From NCBI GenBank assembly GCA_022494885.1, contig JAGVSM010003995.1:1-64000 (forward strand): DNA of 64,000 nt. The letters are read 5' to 3'. The notes under the pieces are model-generated. The model had not been told where the DNA came from. It worked only from the letters and a program-made list of their open reading frames with translations, and searched no databases. Shown piece after piece: positions 1-11,359 of this stretch. Both the position numbers and the translations under genes were made by a program. Every line of letters starts with the position of its first letter. Within the stretch, counting starts at the first letter, position 1. Source of the DNA: Micrasema longulum. Its lineage: Eukaryota; Arthropoda; Insecta; Trichoptera; Brachycentridae.

Positions 1-1180
1 TTTTTTTGGAAAAATACATGTTTATTTATTTAGATATTTATTATTTAAAAATCAACATCATAGATCCTTATCAATACAGTTTTCAAAAAAAAAGAGTTGC
101 GATGACTTGCTGCAGGATTTCTTAGATTACATAAATAACAAATTAAATATTTTGCATCATATCACTGTACTATTTATCGATTTTTCAAAAAAAAAAATAT
201 ACTTTATCTCATTTAAAATTAGTATGTAGGATTAGAGTCAATTGGTATAAATTTATTTAGTTTTTGTTGAGTGATAGTTTTGGAGATATTTATAGCAAAC
301 CTTCGAAAGCAATATTTAAACCCACCCCCCACCCTTAGTGGACCCCACCCTCGGGGGCTTTTAGTGTATTCTGCAGTAGACACCAATAAACAATCATGCT
401 AAGTTTTTACAACTCTGGGATTTTTTTCCATCGATAACCTTTTTTCGGTCTATTTTTTTAAGGTTTTTCTGTTATTTCGTTTTGACAGCGCCTTCAATTG
501 GTCGTAATATTGACGTTTTTTGTCAATATTTCTTGATAAAACTCCAGTCTTGGAGAAGAAGAAGACCTTCAGTATTGAAGAAGAAGAGTCTTGAAGATGC
601 CTACTTAGGCAAAAGAGCTCGTTGGTCAAAATAATAAAAAGTAAAACTAAACCAAGAGGTTTCGTTGATAAATTTATTTATAATTTTATTATCATCATTT
701 TTTATTGGTTGGTTTCGTAAATTGGGCGATGTTCAGGCACAACAGCTTATAAAACAGTGTAGCAAAGACAAACAAAGGCAGTAAAATAATGCTAAATAAT
801 GTATTTAAAAACACGATCAGCATATAAAACTTCAAACTAAGCTATGCCAATTCATATTTATCCCACATAGTTTTAATGGCGAAAGATCTATACCAAAGAA
901 TTTCAAGCCGTGCGACGAATAGACTAATCTACACACTCTTGACATTGGGGCGTAAAAACAAATATTCTATTAGAAGATTTGATAAATAGCAAATTTCGAC
1001 TTCAAGGAACATGATTGGGAACATTCAAATAAATTTATCGCAAAAAATGGGACATTACTGATAGCAATAAATGTTTAGAAATGCATAAGGTCCATTTCTG
1101 TTCTACGTATCTCTAATGACGACAAATTAAAAGCTTGCTCTTTTTGAGTTTACATGTATTTATAATTATAATTATTATTT
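1..1180. other. Non-coding AT-rich sequence, left edge
   Basis: No coding exon is recognisable. The stretch is AT-rich with poly-A and poly-T runs. A C-rich patch at about 318-358 stands out from the surrounding base composition. It is spacer or unrecognised repeat. Confidence 0.5.
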
Positions 1181-1184
1181 TTTT

Positions 1185-1830
1185 TATTTTTTTTATTAAT
1201 AAAACATAAAATACAAAAAGGACATATTATACTCCCAGGAGTTATGTAAGAAACTCATTTGGGACCGTACATAAGAAAAAACATATTTTTGACAATTTAT
1301 AATATCATACAAATTAATACATCCGAAATAGAAAGAAAACATTATCGTATAAAACACCATATTATATAAATTACATTAATAATTATATCTATCAAAAAGA
1401 TTTAAGAAATATTTTCTACTTGCGACACTTTTTTATTCAATTATTCGTGTCTTAGCTAATCAGGCAGTTTATTATATTCGGAATGGCCAATATTTTTCAA
1501 AGACCTACTGCCAAATTTTGTTGAGCGAAACATAGATACATGAAGATTCCCTGAATAACGCGTATTGTTATTATGAATATTATGACCAAATGTGTATTTT
1601 AAATTTGAGTGAGCAGAAAAGTTTATGATATTTAAAATAGTATTGGTTATGTCATGCAGTGGCATTACCTTGAAAGGAAGCATATTTGTTTGTCGGTAGA
1701 TATCCTTGACATGGGCATCCCATTTCAGTCCAAGAATGTTTCTTAGAGCTCAGTTCTGAAGAATTTTATTTCCGAGATCCGATTTTTGCTGGCAAAACCC
1801 ATATGCATGATAAATAAGATTTACGTTTTC
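1185..1830 (-). mobile_element. Non-LTR retrotransposon 3' end (degenerate)
   Basis: Read on the minus strand, 1456-1683 encodes a peptide typical of the C-terminal end of insect LINE reverse transcriptases: a run like 'HNIHNNNTRYSGNLHV' followed by an ending 'YNKLPD'. Upstream sequence to about 1830 continues the homology with stops and frameshifts ('ILGLKWDAHVKDIY'-like). The lower-coordinate side ends in A/T-rich sequence, as expected of a LINE 3' tail. It is a dead fragment; the family is uncertain. Confidence 0.6.
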
Positions 1831-1884
1831 CTTTTGCCGATTTGTCTGTTGTACGTTATCAATCTGTCCACATAAAATAAATAA

Positions 1885-2223
1885 TTAATTGCCTGCTTTC
1901 TTTTTATTTTGTACAACAGAAGTTGAGTGATCTTTATGTGTTCCGACCCTTTGTTTCTTTGACATGCATTTACGTATATAATATCGTCTGAAATGTCCGG
2001 TTTCTCGAAGAAGTTGGAGTGCTGTCAACAAAGCGATCGGCCTGTTTTTTTGAGTTCTTGCACCAATAATGCCGATCCTATTATTACTAAGTGAGGGTAG
2101 TTGCTGGGCATTTGTAATGACTGCGAACAATAGCAATGAAGGGTAGTTTACGGAGAGACGTGAAGGAACGATGAATAAAATTATTCTCTTCTTTGAAGAG
2201 AGTAACTTCCTTCCGGCTGTCAT
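1885..2223 (-). other. Unrecognised 112-codon open frame
   Basis: An open frame of 112 codons on the minus strand starts with Met at 2223. It is rich in Ser, Leu, Arg and Lys, with no signal peptide or domain that I recognise. It sits directly 5' of the LINE 3' end, so it may be repeat-derived. A cellular gene is not supported. Confidence 0.2.
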
Positions 2224-2569
2224 GAATATTTATCCTACCCTCGCTACCGCCACGGGATTTTTCAAATTATGTAAAATCTCTCAAAATCCGGGTGCCAGCC
2301 ACTCATTTGATTCAATTTGCATGTTTTTCATTGTAAAACAGGTTGTTTAAAATGTTTATAATGTCCAAACACCTAAACCCTATTTTAAACTTTTTGTATA
2401 AGAAACTAAAACTGAAATATTCATATTAAATAGAACCAACCGAGTATCTTGTTCTCATTTTATCTCCGCATCAAATGGTGCATAAGGCGCTGGTTTGTCC
2501 ACCAACCGCAGCGTTTCTTAATGTTTTTGTAACATGAAGGTAAGTTATTCATTTACGTAATTATTTTAT

Positions 2570-2775
2570 CCAGATGCTAATTCTGAATTGCTTCAGAAAT
2601 TCGAACTGTTTAAAAATATTTGTAAACGTTATATCTTTGATATTCGCAAATTTAACTACATAACCGAATATCGCACGCAGCTACATTGGCTCGATACCAG
2701 GCATAGAAGAAACATTCACATTCTATCAATTCTTTACAATATTTTAAATATTCCCACTCGCCGGCCAGAGAACTA
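2570..2775 (+). mobile_element. Non-LTR retrotransposon RT tail fragment
   Basis: The plus-strand translation contains 'CKRYIFDIRKFNYITEYRTQ' followed by 'RNIHILSILYNIL'. This matches the conserved C-terminal region of insect LINE reverse transcriptases. Only about 65 codons remain and no other part of the element is recognisable. Confidence 0.6.
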
Positions 2776-2829
2776 CAATATAAACAAATTGATTTTTTTT
2801 TTAAATAATCTTTTACAAACATAAATGAA

Positions 2830-4160
2830 AACCATCATTAAAATCTAGTAACAAAAATATTGAAAAAAAAATTACGGGCACCGAAATAACATTTATATTT
2901 GTAAAGAAATAGTAATTTTTCACAACTAAACAGATGAGAGCTCTACGCAAAACTGATCGCAGGGAGTCATTTTTTGGAACTGTAATAATTATTTTAAAAT
3001 AGTCAAAACTACTCTAAAACGTCCAAATATATACCAAAACTTTTATAAGTAATATAATGTAATGTAATTAATAATAGACTAGAAAGAACCCAACAAAAAA
3101 ATTGCAGGTCGACTACCTGTTACACATTAACTTCTCTAAACATGCTGAATTTATGCAGCACAATGGAATAAACTCTCTTAAAAATTGAAGAATAATGTTA
3201 GACCAGTTATTTTTAAACAAATTAATCAATAATGAAATTGATTCTTCTAACCTTCTTGAAAGACTTCTATTCCGCTTTAAGAGTGTATTTTAATCAATCA
3301 ATTATGTTCAAAACTAAAGTTTATTTTTTGTAGCTGCTTCAAATTTAACTTATTTTGTCCTTATTTAAATATGTTTGATACAAAATTTTCTGACTTCGAA
3401 AAATACTTTTTGAAACACTGTTAAATGAAACAGTTGTCAGTTCGTAATAAGTTTATGTACCTTTAATTGTGTCACTTAACCTTCTTACAAGCTCTTTTTT
3501 TCTCTTGTCTTATAACATAATTTATTTATTTTTATCTTTACTGTGTTTATATATATTTTTTCTGTTGTATATTTTTCTATAGATCTGTCATTATATTTGT
3601 GCAAATTTTAAACTGGATATATTTCTATTTTTCATATATTTTATTTCAACTTTTGTTTTCCCTAAATATTTTTGTTCGTTGTGGCTTATTGTCAATTGAC
3701 GATTTTTGTATAATTGAGGTTTCAAAACGTATGCGAGTTAAATCATAAAAACAAAATAAATCCAAAAATAAAATTCGTAATAAGTGGATATAAATAAATT
3801 AATATCAATACTTGTTTTTAATTGGAAAGGGGAATAAAGCGAAATTAAGCAGGTGAAATGAATTGTATATTCATGCGTGATTTAAACAGAGATACTGAAG
3901 AAATATCTTTAATAGTGGGTAGGAAATAAAAAAACTTTGTCATGACTACGTTCTTAATTAGAACATAAATATATTTTTAAATATTATAATCAATTTATCT
4001 TGCCAAAAATGGGTATGTACTTTTAAGCCTTTTACAGGATACAAAAAAAAATGAATAAAAATGGGTAATGATAATAATTTTTATTTTTCCTTTATATTCT
4101 GTGTGATGTTCTTTTTTATTGCCAGATAAGGTGATTTTCATATATATTTTTGATATTTAA
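2830..4160. other. AT-rich spacer, no gene seen
   Basis: Long AT-rich stretch 3' of the first protease gene. I see no exon with protease or other recognisable motifs on either strand. Poly-T tracts at 3480-3640 may be old LINE tails, but no diagnostic motif supports this. Confidence 0.4.
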
Positions 4161-4162
4161 AG

Positions 4163-4168
4163 TTTATT
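4163..4168 (-). terminator. Polyadenylation signal of SP-A
   Basis: AATAAA on the minus strand (TTTATT on the plus strand), about 60 nt past the SP-A stop codon. This is a normal distance for a short insect 3' UTR. Confidence 0.55.
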
Positions 4169-4226
4169 GAAAACTGGCATAGAACTTAGTTAATGTAAGG
4201 AACCAATTTTTGAAGTATTTTTTTTC

Positions 4227-7200
4227 TTAACCTAGATTATAATGAAATACTGGGTACGAATACATGGGTTTTAATATTGCATGCTGTAAATGTGGTGGTA
4301 AAAAATAAATATTACTGTCCCAGTAATAGTATTCCCTAGATTTTATCGCATCATTGATCCATGCTACGTATGATTTTACTCGTGTAAAAACGTCGGGGTA
4401 AAGTTTGGCACATGGGATTCCAAACGAAGTCACCCCAACAATAGTATTTTCGCTTACTAGAGGTCCACCCGAATCGCCCTGGAAAAAAATACGGCTTGAA
4501 ATATGAAAACTAATAAATCATTATCATCATCATTCCACTTTCCGCCCCCAGTGGTACAGGGCTGCTTTAAAAATAAAGTATTATAAATTTATACCATGCA
4601 TAATCCAGAGCCTGCTGGAGACACAGTGCATATTCTTGTATCATCTACAAATGGAAATTTCTCTTTGCATTCTGGGATTGGCAAAGTATTTAAATGAATT
4701 ACTTGAAGGTCGTTTGGGATATTCCTGTAAGACTAAACAATAGTTTGATAAAAGCCAAAACCTAACTTATTTTTATATTATTTGTTTACTGACGGACTTA
4801 TAAAGTCCATTTAACAATGGTAAATACATTTCTCTATAATATATACTGGTATAATTGATCAAAACACTACTTAAGAAAATTAAAGCTAGGACAAAAATTA
4901 AATCATAATTATTACCTCAAGACAAGATCGGGTCTATCTCAGTGATTGTTTAAAACTTTCGTGTTTTTCTTATTTTAATAAAATTTCACTATGTTGGTTT
5001 TTACATATTTGTGTAGGGTACTTTTATGTTTAGTTATACGTCCACCAGTTTCAAGGTAACTTCCTTATTATCAAAACTGATGATGAGGAAATAATAATTT
5101 ATAGACAAATTTATTAAAAAATAGTGTAAAGTGTCATACAAAAAATGAAAAACGTTTTTGCCACCAAAACTTTTATTCGTTTACTATTGATTCACTGCTA
5201 AAATATCACGAGTCGGGTTGTGGTCCTGTGGCTTGTGTCTCGGACTCACAGATCAAAGGTCCGTGGTTCGAATTTCACTCTACCCTAACTTGATTCCTAT
5301 TTTCTAATAGTAAGATATTTACAACTCGTTGAAAATGGCCCTCAAAATGAAATATTGAAGTAAATCATAACAACGCAAATATTTCTTTTTTAAATTAAAA
5401 TTTCTGTCTCGATCTACTGCAGTTTCTTAACAAAAAATCTAAATAACTTTATTTATTTTTTAAACAAAGTAATTTCTGGTTTTAAAACAATATATTATGG
5501 GTACAATAAATTGACGAGAAAGGGTATAGAGGTGAAAAAACTAGCTTGGTAATTCACGAAGTAACGTAAATGTACTAATTGACTGAATCGGGTTATGTTC
5601 CCGTGGTTAGCGTTGCGTACTCGCGGATAAGAGGACCTATGCTCGAACTCCACTCTACCCCCACTTGATTCCTATTTTTCTAATAGTGAGTTTTTTACAA
5701 TTCACTGAAAATAGACCCAAAATCTAAATATTTTGTAAATCATAAGAACTTAAATATATGTATTTTTTCTAAAAAAAAAAAAAAAAATACGATTTTTTTT
5801 TATTTAAGAAAATAAATGGAGTTTTATTACCTGATCCATGAAACTCCAACCGCTGGCCACGTGGTTGCCAGCGTAATCATCAAAAGTTGTAGATGGGAGA
5901 TTCACTGGTTTTGTCATTGCATTGTAAATAATATCGACGGATAGTTGAATCAAAGCAATATCATTTGTTGGAGGTTTCGCAATAAAACCGGAATGTATTA
6001 TCAAATGTTCTACGGCGTAAATTACCCCCCCACCAGTGTGAAGTGTTTTTGAACCAACCATTACAGATATTTCCGAGAGAATTTTACTAAAAAATAAACA
6101 TCAATGTACATTTATCAACTATTGGATTTTACGTTCAGATATTTTTAAATATCAAAACATGCGCCTTTGAAATTTTTTCCTTCTTTTTTGAAACGAGCGA
6201 TTCTTTTTTCTTTGGGTACAGCTAAGGTGAAGTAGCCAAATGTAAAAGGTCCGAAATTTTAAATACATTGACATTCTTATTCTTTTTTTAACGGAATTTC
6301 TCTGTATTTAAAGTTTTTTTTTAAAGAAATACTTCAGCTCTTATTGTTAACTCAAACACTTCAATTTTCAGACCATTTCCTAGAAGTCGTAAATAACTTG
6401 TGCTGAAAAAATAGAAATCGAGTTATGGTAGGGTGGGATTTGAACCTGGGACCTTTGGTCCGTGAGTCCACAATACTACTACGGGACCATAACTCGATTT
6501 TAATGTATATCTCATTATTTTAATTATTGATTTTCATACGAAATACGTAAAATTACACATCTAAACAGAGCCACTTTGTATAAATGTTTAATCATTATAA
6601 ATATAATCTACGGGTATTTACTCCGTTCTAAGACAGTAAAAAGATTAAAACATTTATTAATACGGAGAAAAAATAGTTTGAACAATATTCTGAAAAAATA
6701 TCAACATGTTGAAAATAACGTAATAAGGAAACATTTTAAAAAATATAGTAAAAAACATTTTTAAATCAAAGTAAAAAGAAAGCAAAAATAATGACGCTCT
6801 CTCAAATTCAATTAGCATAGTAGATAAATTCAATTTAATTTAGCATTAACATAGTAGATAAATTAAAAACGTCTTTGCGTAGTGCTTCTGTTCATATCTG
6901 AAAACAAAGCTGAATCCCGACGAGTGCTGTCGACTCTTATAATTGGTTTTGCGTTCTCATAAAAATTAATATATTTTTTTTAGTTCAAGCAACGCATTTT
7001 GTCAATTTCTACGAAAACTCGGGCACAGCCTTTTTAACCGAACTTTGTTTGATGTTAATGATCCTAAGCGTGGTTAAGGGAATTTTATGGATGATTTTAA
7101 TTGTAGCTAATATGTACACTAACTCTATCAAACAGTGTGATGCCGTTAAAATCCATTGGGGTTTGATGATGGCACCTCCGCAAATATGTCTCCCAAATTG

Positions 7201-7543
7201 ACGAACGGATGCTTGGTAGCACGCCTCATTTCTTTTAGCATTCAAACCTCCTAATACTCTCGATTCAAATAATAGCATTTCAGATGTAATTTTTTTTGAC
7301 CTAGGTATAAACGTTTGAGTTTCAGGGGAATTTGTTTGAATTTCTGAAGGAATTTTTTGGTTTTCAACTTTCTCCGCCGTCTTTAAGCCTACAAATTTGT
7401 ATATTTTAATAAAAATTAACAACACATTGACTTATTAATAATAATTAACACGCAACACCTTTTTACAAATATAATAGCTAATGCTGATTACTTAAAAAGG
7501 AATATATTGCAAGGAAAATGGCAATAAACAGCGGGGCTGACAT
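4227..7543 (-). CDS. SP-A, secreted chymotrypsin-like serine protease
   Basis: Predicted secreted S1 protease zymogen of 320 aa. Exons in transcription order: 7543-7492, 7388-7124, 6086-5831, 4732-4595, 4478-4227 (963 nt, all phases agree). Exon 1 is a signal peptide ([14 protein letters not shown]). Exon 2 carries a pro-region of about 43 residues, an activation site SR|VLGG (Leu where Ile/Val is usual) and His57 in TASHC. Exon 3 has Asp102 in NDIALI. Exon 5 opens with GDSGGPL (Ser195). Position 189 is Gly (GSGLCMGDS), as in many insect chymotrypsins. Position 226 is Leu in CAKLYPDV where Gly is usual, which could block the S1 pocket. About 30 extra residues follow the last helix. Exon 4 joins in frame only through the acceptor at 4734-4733; the stronger-looking AG at 4726-4725 would frameshift. 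The gene is either functional with a weak splice choice or starting to decay. Confidence 0.75.
5211..5390 (+). mobile_element. tRNA-derived SINE, family 2
   Basis: The 5' part resembles a tRNA, with an A-box-like start (CGGGTTGTGGTCC) and a B box (GTGGTTCGAATTTC), then a shared body including 'TTCCTATTTTCTAATAGT'. Other copies are at 5585, 49684 and, inverted, 6318-6503. This copy lies in SP-A intron 3. Confidence 0.65.
5585..5760 (+). mobile_element. tRNA-derived SINE, family 2
   Basis: Second copy of the element at 5211, about 375 bp away in the same intron and orientation. It shares the tRNA-like head (CGGGTTATGTTCCCGTGG), the 'CACTCTACCC' junction and the body with 'TTCCTATTTTTCTAATAGTG'. 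It is diverged from its neighbour, so the two look like separate insertions. Confidence 0.6.
6318..6503 (-). mobile_element. tRNA-derived SINE, family 2 (inverted)
   Basis: Inverted copy in SP-A intron 2. Read on the minus strand it begins ATCGAGTTATGGTCCCGTAG, has a B-box-like GGTTCAAATCCC, and continues into the family body. Confidence 0.6.
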
Positions 7544-9990
7544 TTTTACGAAATTATTTAAATATACTAATACATTTCATGAAAAAAGTTATTTCTAACC
7601 AAAGCAAAACGAATGCTTGTACATGATTAAATTTTCGAATTTGTTAAACACTTATAATTTTCACGGCTGTTATTGACAGAAACCAAGCAGAACTCAAATA
7701 AATGACGTTTACTTATGGATAAGTTATATAATTTTCTGACGAGTTTAATCAAGGTTAATTAAGTTTGGTGGCAAAGAATTAAGAAGAGTTCGGAAACCGC
7801 ATACGCACATCAAACAGAAGGTGACTTAACTACTCATAAATGAGTAGGTTTACGTTTTGACTCCATTAGTTTTTATTAGACGTCGCTCAATACGCAACTC
7901 CTGGTTTGAATTCAACTATGCCGTGTTGTGTCCTTTTAAAGTGTAGAAATACTGCTAGGATCTTAAAGGAACAAATTGGTATTACATTTTATGTGTAATT
8001 AGTAAACGAATGTTTAAGTAGCAAATGCATTACTTTAAAATTAAGTCATTTTTCCATCTGTCAGATTGTCGAAAAAACAAAATGTAAATTTCATTAGTGT
8101 TGCCAGGGTAGTAAACTTTTATACCCTACTTTGCTCATCTAAATGAGAGAATTAATGAAAATTGGACCTCAAATTAAACAACTTTGTGGTGCACATTTGA
8201 CCAACATTATCTTCAAAACATCAAAAAAAAAATTAACATGATATAAAAATATCTGTTTTATGTAAAATAAAATTTGTTTTATATTTAAAGTTTAAAGTTC
8301 ATGAATTCAGTTACTCTTATTAAATGACCCTTTACTTACCTTAACTGTTGTTTCAATCAATATTTCCGCGTGCACAATAAAATTTTAGAGAAATTAACAG
8401 ATTACTTTTTTTACCTTACATTTGTGTTATGATTATTTTTTTCCCACCGTGCAAAATTACGCGTTGACATCACGAATGCGCCCGGCGAAAGTGGGGCATA
8501 GTGGGGGATTATTGGACACAGTCCGATGTATTCAAATATGATTATACGCTCCTTCTGGACTATTCTTAATTCTATGTTTGGTGGTTTTTTATTCATTTTG
8601 TTTGTTAATAGATTATCAAACAATTCCAAAAAATTGGATGCATCCCATAATTATTATCAGCACTATGATTTTGTACAGTTTTGTAATTTCGGAATAAAAG
8701 TTCTCTTCTGTAAGTTGTCTTAATTAGTGAGTTGGCTTCTTGGTAACCGGAAATCTATCACAACACTCTACCATTGGTTGATTTTGGAGAACTTGTGACG
8801 TCGTCCTAAGTAATCAATTTTTATAAAAAACATTTTTCTTATTTTTTTCATTTATTTTTGAGAATCTTCGGGACGAGCGTAAGTGAACATTGTTTATATC
8901 CAATTTCCTGTAGCACCAAGCTTCCTCATTTTGTTAATATTGAAACACGTTACAAAATCACGTAGATTTTTTTATTTTTTTTTTATTATTCTTTGGGATT
9001 GAAAAATGTGATTTAAAAAATCTTGCACAATTAATCTATTATGTAGGTGCTACATACATAATATTATATACGACGCAACCTGTTAAATGATTATTTTTGA
9101 TACGAACAGGTTTTCTGGGTGTAGTTTGATAAAACGGAAGGAAATTATACAATTTTACCATATCAAAACGCAGTTCATTCAAAGCTGTAAACTTATAAAA
9201 ATAAAGTTAGTTAACGTAGCATAGAAAAAAATATTTCCTAATGTATTTTAAAATAAAACACCAAGTAATCATAACTTCAATAAAGACACTGGATCAAAAG
9301 TACTACATGTTGAAAATAAAATATTAAAATTAGACAACTTAGAAATCTTGGAAATTAAAAAAGCGATTCAAATTTAAGTAAAGGTTTTTAAGTTGTTCAA
9401 CTTTTTTCGTTAAATACTTTATATCCATTCTTAGTCGCTCGCCCGTCTGATGCATCGACGCAAAAACCAATTTGCTCGATTTCATAAGATACAGTACATT
9501 TTTTCCGCGGTCAAATAACAAGAGTGTATACCTATTGTTTAACTTTCATATAAATGATTCCATCATAGTTTTGTCCACCCCCATAAGAGATTTTTCGAAA
9601 CATAAACTCAAAAGCACCATCGCGGCACTGGCAGAGACGTGCGGCGGCGGCGTATTTGACAACATTTTTTGGATTCACTTTCCTCTGCGAGTCTACATTT
9701 CCTACAAGGAATGAAATTTAAAAAAATCTATCTCGCTTGACAAATGACCATTTGGCAGCATATTTACAAATAACACGAAACATTAACCCGTTATGTGCCG
9801 CTAAGTATTGCAATGGAAGTTCCCAGCAGGCTGTAAAATTTTAGGCAAGTTTTAGAAACTCTTTTTTGAACCGCTGCGTTGGTGCAGCCGTGTCGATAAT
9901 GTTGATGATTACCCGTGTCTTATAGTATTTCATCAAGCTTTTTACAGATTTTTCCTTGTATACAAAATCTAAAATCACTCAGAATTCTTG
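7544..9990. other. Intergenic spacer between SP-A and SP-B
   Basis: Upstream flank of SP-A and part of the spacer. Short open frames occur at 8411-8723 on both strands and at 9339-9714, but none shows a signal peptide, a protease motif or another recognisable domain. No clear TATA box was found for SP-A. Confidence 0.4.
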
Positions 9991-9995
9991 ACCCC

Positions 9996-10037
9996 GACGC
10001 GTAAAGCTTGTACAAAGGCACGCGTCTTTACGCGTTA
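9996..10037. repeat. Short inverted repeat
   Basis: ACGCGTAAAG and CTTTACGCGT are perfect 10-nt complements separated by about 20 nt. The purpose is unknown; it could be a small stem or the remnant of a foldback element. Confidence 0.5.
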
Positions 10038-11359
10038 TTTCTGTATGGCCTGCCCTTCGAGCACGAAAACAGAGAGCGCGTCAACGTGCTTATGGCATTT
10101 ACCTGGTTAAGTATGTAGCGTAATGCCTCCAAAGTTGTCGCAGGTAAATAAGTAACCTTGTTTTCAATTCATATTTCTCCCAAATCACGCAGTTCTTCAG
10201 ACATCTCGCTTCTTCCCACACTCTGATCATCAATTATTGTAAAGGAACAATGATGCTATTCCTGTTTATTTCCGCATCTTCTTTTATCCAAATATGAGAA
10301 TTTCGGGAAAAATAAATTTCAAACTAACTTTCATGAACCCATTTAATCTTATTACAAAAAATATTAGAATTTTTGGGAAAAATTTGTCAATTTACGAATT
10401 TCAATATTTTGTTTAGTGACGATTCAGACAGTGCACTAAATATTTGTTTGTAGGTAAACACTTACTGATTTTTCTATTTGTACCGGTTTCAAAAAGTACT
10501 CGTGTTTTCATCAATCGAACCGGCTACTTTATTAATTCAGAATAATGTTACATACAAATTGTATTATTAGATCAATCAAATATTTACTTGTAAAATTTTC
10601 GAAATGAAACTTATGCTGTTTTTATTTTAAACAAAAATATCTTATAAGTGTAGGTATAAACATAAAACCCTTATAACAATAATATATAAGACTTACTTTT
10701 GTCTTAAGTTAATAACACTGTTCTAAGACAGTCAAAAAAAAAAATTATAAGTTAATATGCAAAAAATACAAAAACACGACGACATAAGATATATATTATT
10801 ATAATATTTGTTTATGTATTTATGTCTAAGAGGAAAAGCTGATCTGAAGCTACTCCGTGGGGATCCGTCAAATGATTTTTTTTTTAAAATTATTTAAAAA
10901 TTAAAATAATAAATTAAATTTTGTACTTTTAGTTATTATTAATTTTTTTATTTTTTGCAAGTGATATGATACGGAGTGGCTTAATACAGGTACGCTTTTT
11001 TAAAAAATTTTTACATTCTATTTAGTTTTTATATAGAAAACTATAATTGGCCTAAAATGTTGGTTTATTTGTATATACTGTATTTTTTGTTGTAATGGCT
11101 GTTGTTTTCTTTAAATAAATTTTATATGAAAACATTTATAAAACCATTTTTAAAGAGTGTTTTTTTTACTATGGAAGTAACAGAGTAGGTACGCAGATTG
11201 AGCAATAAAAAACTTATTTCTGGAAAAATGTATTGTTCGAATCATAGGTACATTTATAAAAAAATGTCCAGGTAAATCGCCTTTAAGTTAAAGAAACGGT
11301 TCAAAGAATAACTAAGATAACTTTAATTATTTTTGTTTTTTTTTTTTTAAGCGTATCCA
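10038..11359. other. AT-rich spacer, 3' of SP-B
   Basis: No coding exon is visible. A possible small foldback lies at about 10849-10985: 'GAAGCTACTCCGT' at one end matches 'TAAGCCACTCCGT' read inversely at the other. Confidence 0.35.

Noticed and set aside
4595..4724. SP-A exon 4 starting at 4724
   Set aside because: This acceptor shifts the frame and meets a stop before Ser195; 4732 keeps the frame, so it was used in the model and the conflict noted.
8411..8723. Overlapping open frames on both strands as a small gene
   Set aside because: No recognisable domain, signal peptide or splice support; length is within chance for AT-rich DNA.
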